DNA of 64,000 bases from Stutzerimonas stutzeri (GTDB lineage: Bacteria > Pseudomonadota > Gammaproteobacteria > Pseudomonadales > Pseudomonadaceae). Shown piece after piece: positions 63,934 to 64,000 of the stretch. The notes beneath the pieces were generated by a model. It was not told the DNA's origin. It worked only from the letters and a program-made list of their open reading frames with translations, and made no database searches. The position numbers were made by a program, and so were the translations under genes. The stretch lies in assembly GCA_002387205.1 (NCBI GenBank), contig DGLA01000024.1, positions 46,602 to 110,601 of the forward strand, written 5' to 3'. Positions within the stretch are counted from its first letter, which is position 1. The number at the start of each line of letters is the position of its first letter.

Positions 63934-64000
63934 AACGTGTTCCGGAATATTGAGCGTCCAGGCTGTTGTTGTCGCTCCTTGAAGGCGTGTACTGGTCCCA
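63930..64000 (-). CDS. Possible 3' end of the upstream gene (holC position)
   Basis: A minus-strand frame open from the window edge ends with a TGA that overlaps the next ATG (ATGA): ...GPVHAFKERQQQPGRSIFRN then TL. Such an overlap suggests an upstream coupled gene, and holC (DNA polymerase III chi) is expected from synteny, but 23 residues are too few to identify it. Confidence 0.3.
   Translation of the reverse strand, partial: GPVHAFKERQQQPGRSIFRNTL

Overview
The window is a compact, high-GC chromosomal segment of a gammaproteobacterium that looks like Pseudomonas in the broad sense. Evidence for this is a tandem fadD2-fadD1 pair, a PaAP-type M28 aminopeptidase, an OprO/OprP-type porin, MltF, YejK, uppP, an NhaD antiporter, bacteriohemerythrin and a valS neighbourhood like that of P. 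aeruginosa. Gene order fits the P. stutzeri (Stutzerimonas) group at least as well as P. aeruginosa, but that is inference. I see no rRNA, tRNA, CRISPR array, insertion sequence, prophage or integrated element. Nearly everything is single-copy core or near-core gene content, densely packed on both strands.

Layout. 1-2.9 kb: two long-chain acyl-CoA ligases (the first is cut by the window edge). 3.4-7.1 kb: two convergent chemoreceptors, the second with a one-base frameshift near its 3' end. 7.5-13.3 kb: secreted aminopeptidase and the RNA helicase HrpA, which carries a low-complexity insert containing a REP-like palindrome. 13.5-16.9 kb: RNase Z, a TauE/SafE exporter, a Mut7-C protein and a PhnB-type VOC protein. 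17.4-19.3 kb: DUF3455 secreted protein, ECF sigma factor and RskA-type anti-sigma factor. 19.3-23.2 kb: nu-class GST, HIT protein and a three-gene ABC importer. 23.2-26.1 kb: DUF445 protein and a group of small, mostly acidic uncharacterised proteins. 26.3-33.9 kb: three alpha/beta hydrolases around a three-gene signalling block (stand-alone receiver, HWE-type kinase, PAS-GAF hybrid kinase). 34-41.5 kb: MerR regulator with its operator, MFS exporter, periplasmic binding protein, aldo/keto reductase, ankyrin protein, DUF3820 protein and a KAS III-like enzyme. 41.7-47.8 kb: phosphate/pyrophosphate-type porin, FemAB-like protein and the divergent metR/metE pair. 48-58.7 kb: YbaK, MltF, GIY-YIG protein, GST-fold protein, UppP, YejK, two MFS transporters, a 38-aa membrane peptide, RlmF, bacteriohemerythrin with an Anr-type box, and a small HTH protein. 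58.8-64 kb: NhaD, valS and a conserved hypothetical.

Functional links. FadD1/FadD2 and the KAS III-like enzyme touch on both ends of fatty acid metabolism: exogenous acids are activated to CoA esters, and KAS III can feed a medium-chain acyl-CoA back into synthesis. Several regulatory units can be read from the DNA: a CCTCACG-TTG-CGTGAGG dyad in a 19-bp-spacer promoter for merR, two TGAG-N5-CTCA sites between metR and metE, a Pho-box-like element before the porin, and an Anr/FNR-type site placed at -41.5 of a TAGACT -10 element before bacteriohemerythrin.

I did not find an evident new multi-gene system. The observations most worth following are the chemoreceptor frameshift, the REP-like palindrome inside hrpA, the mixed OprO/OprP selectivity residues in the porin, the stand-alone receiver/HWE kinase/hybrid kinase block, and two perfect inverted repeats in the only large gene-free gap.
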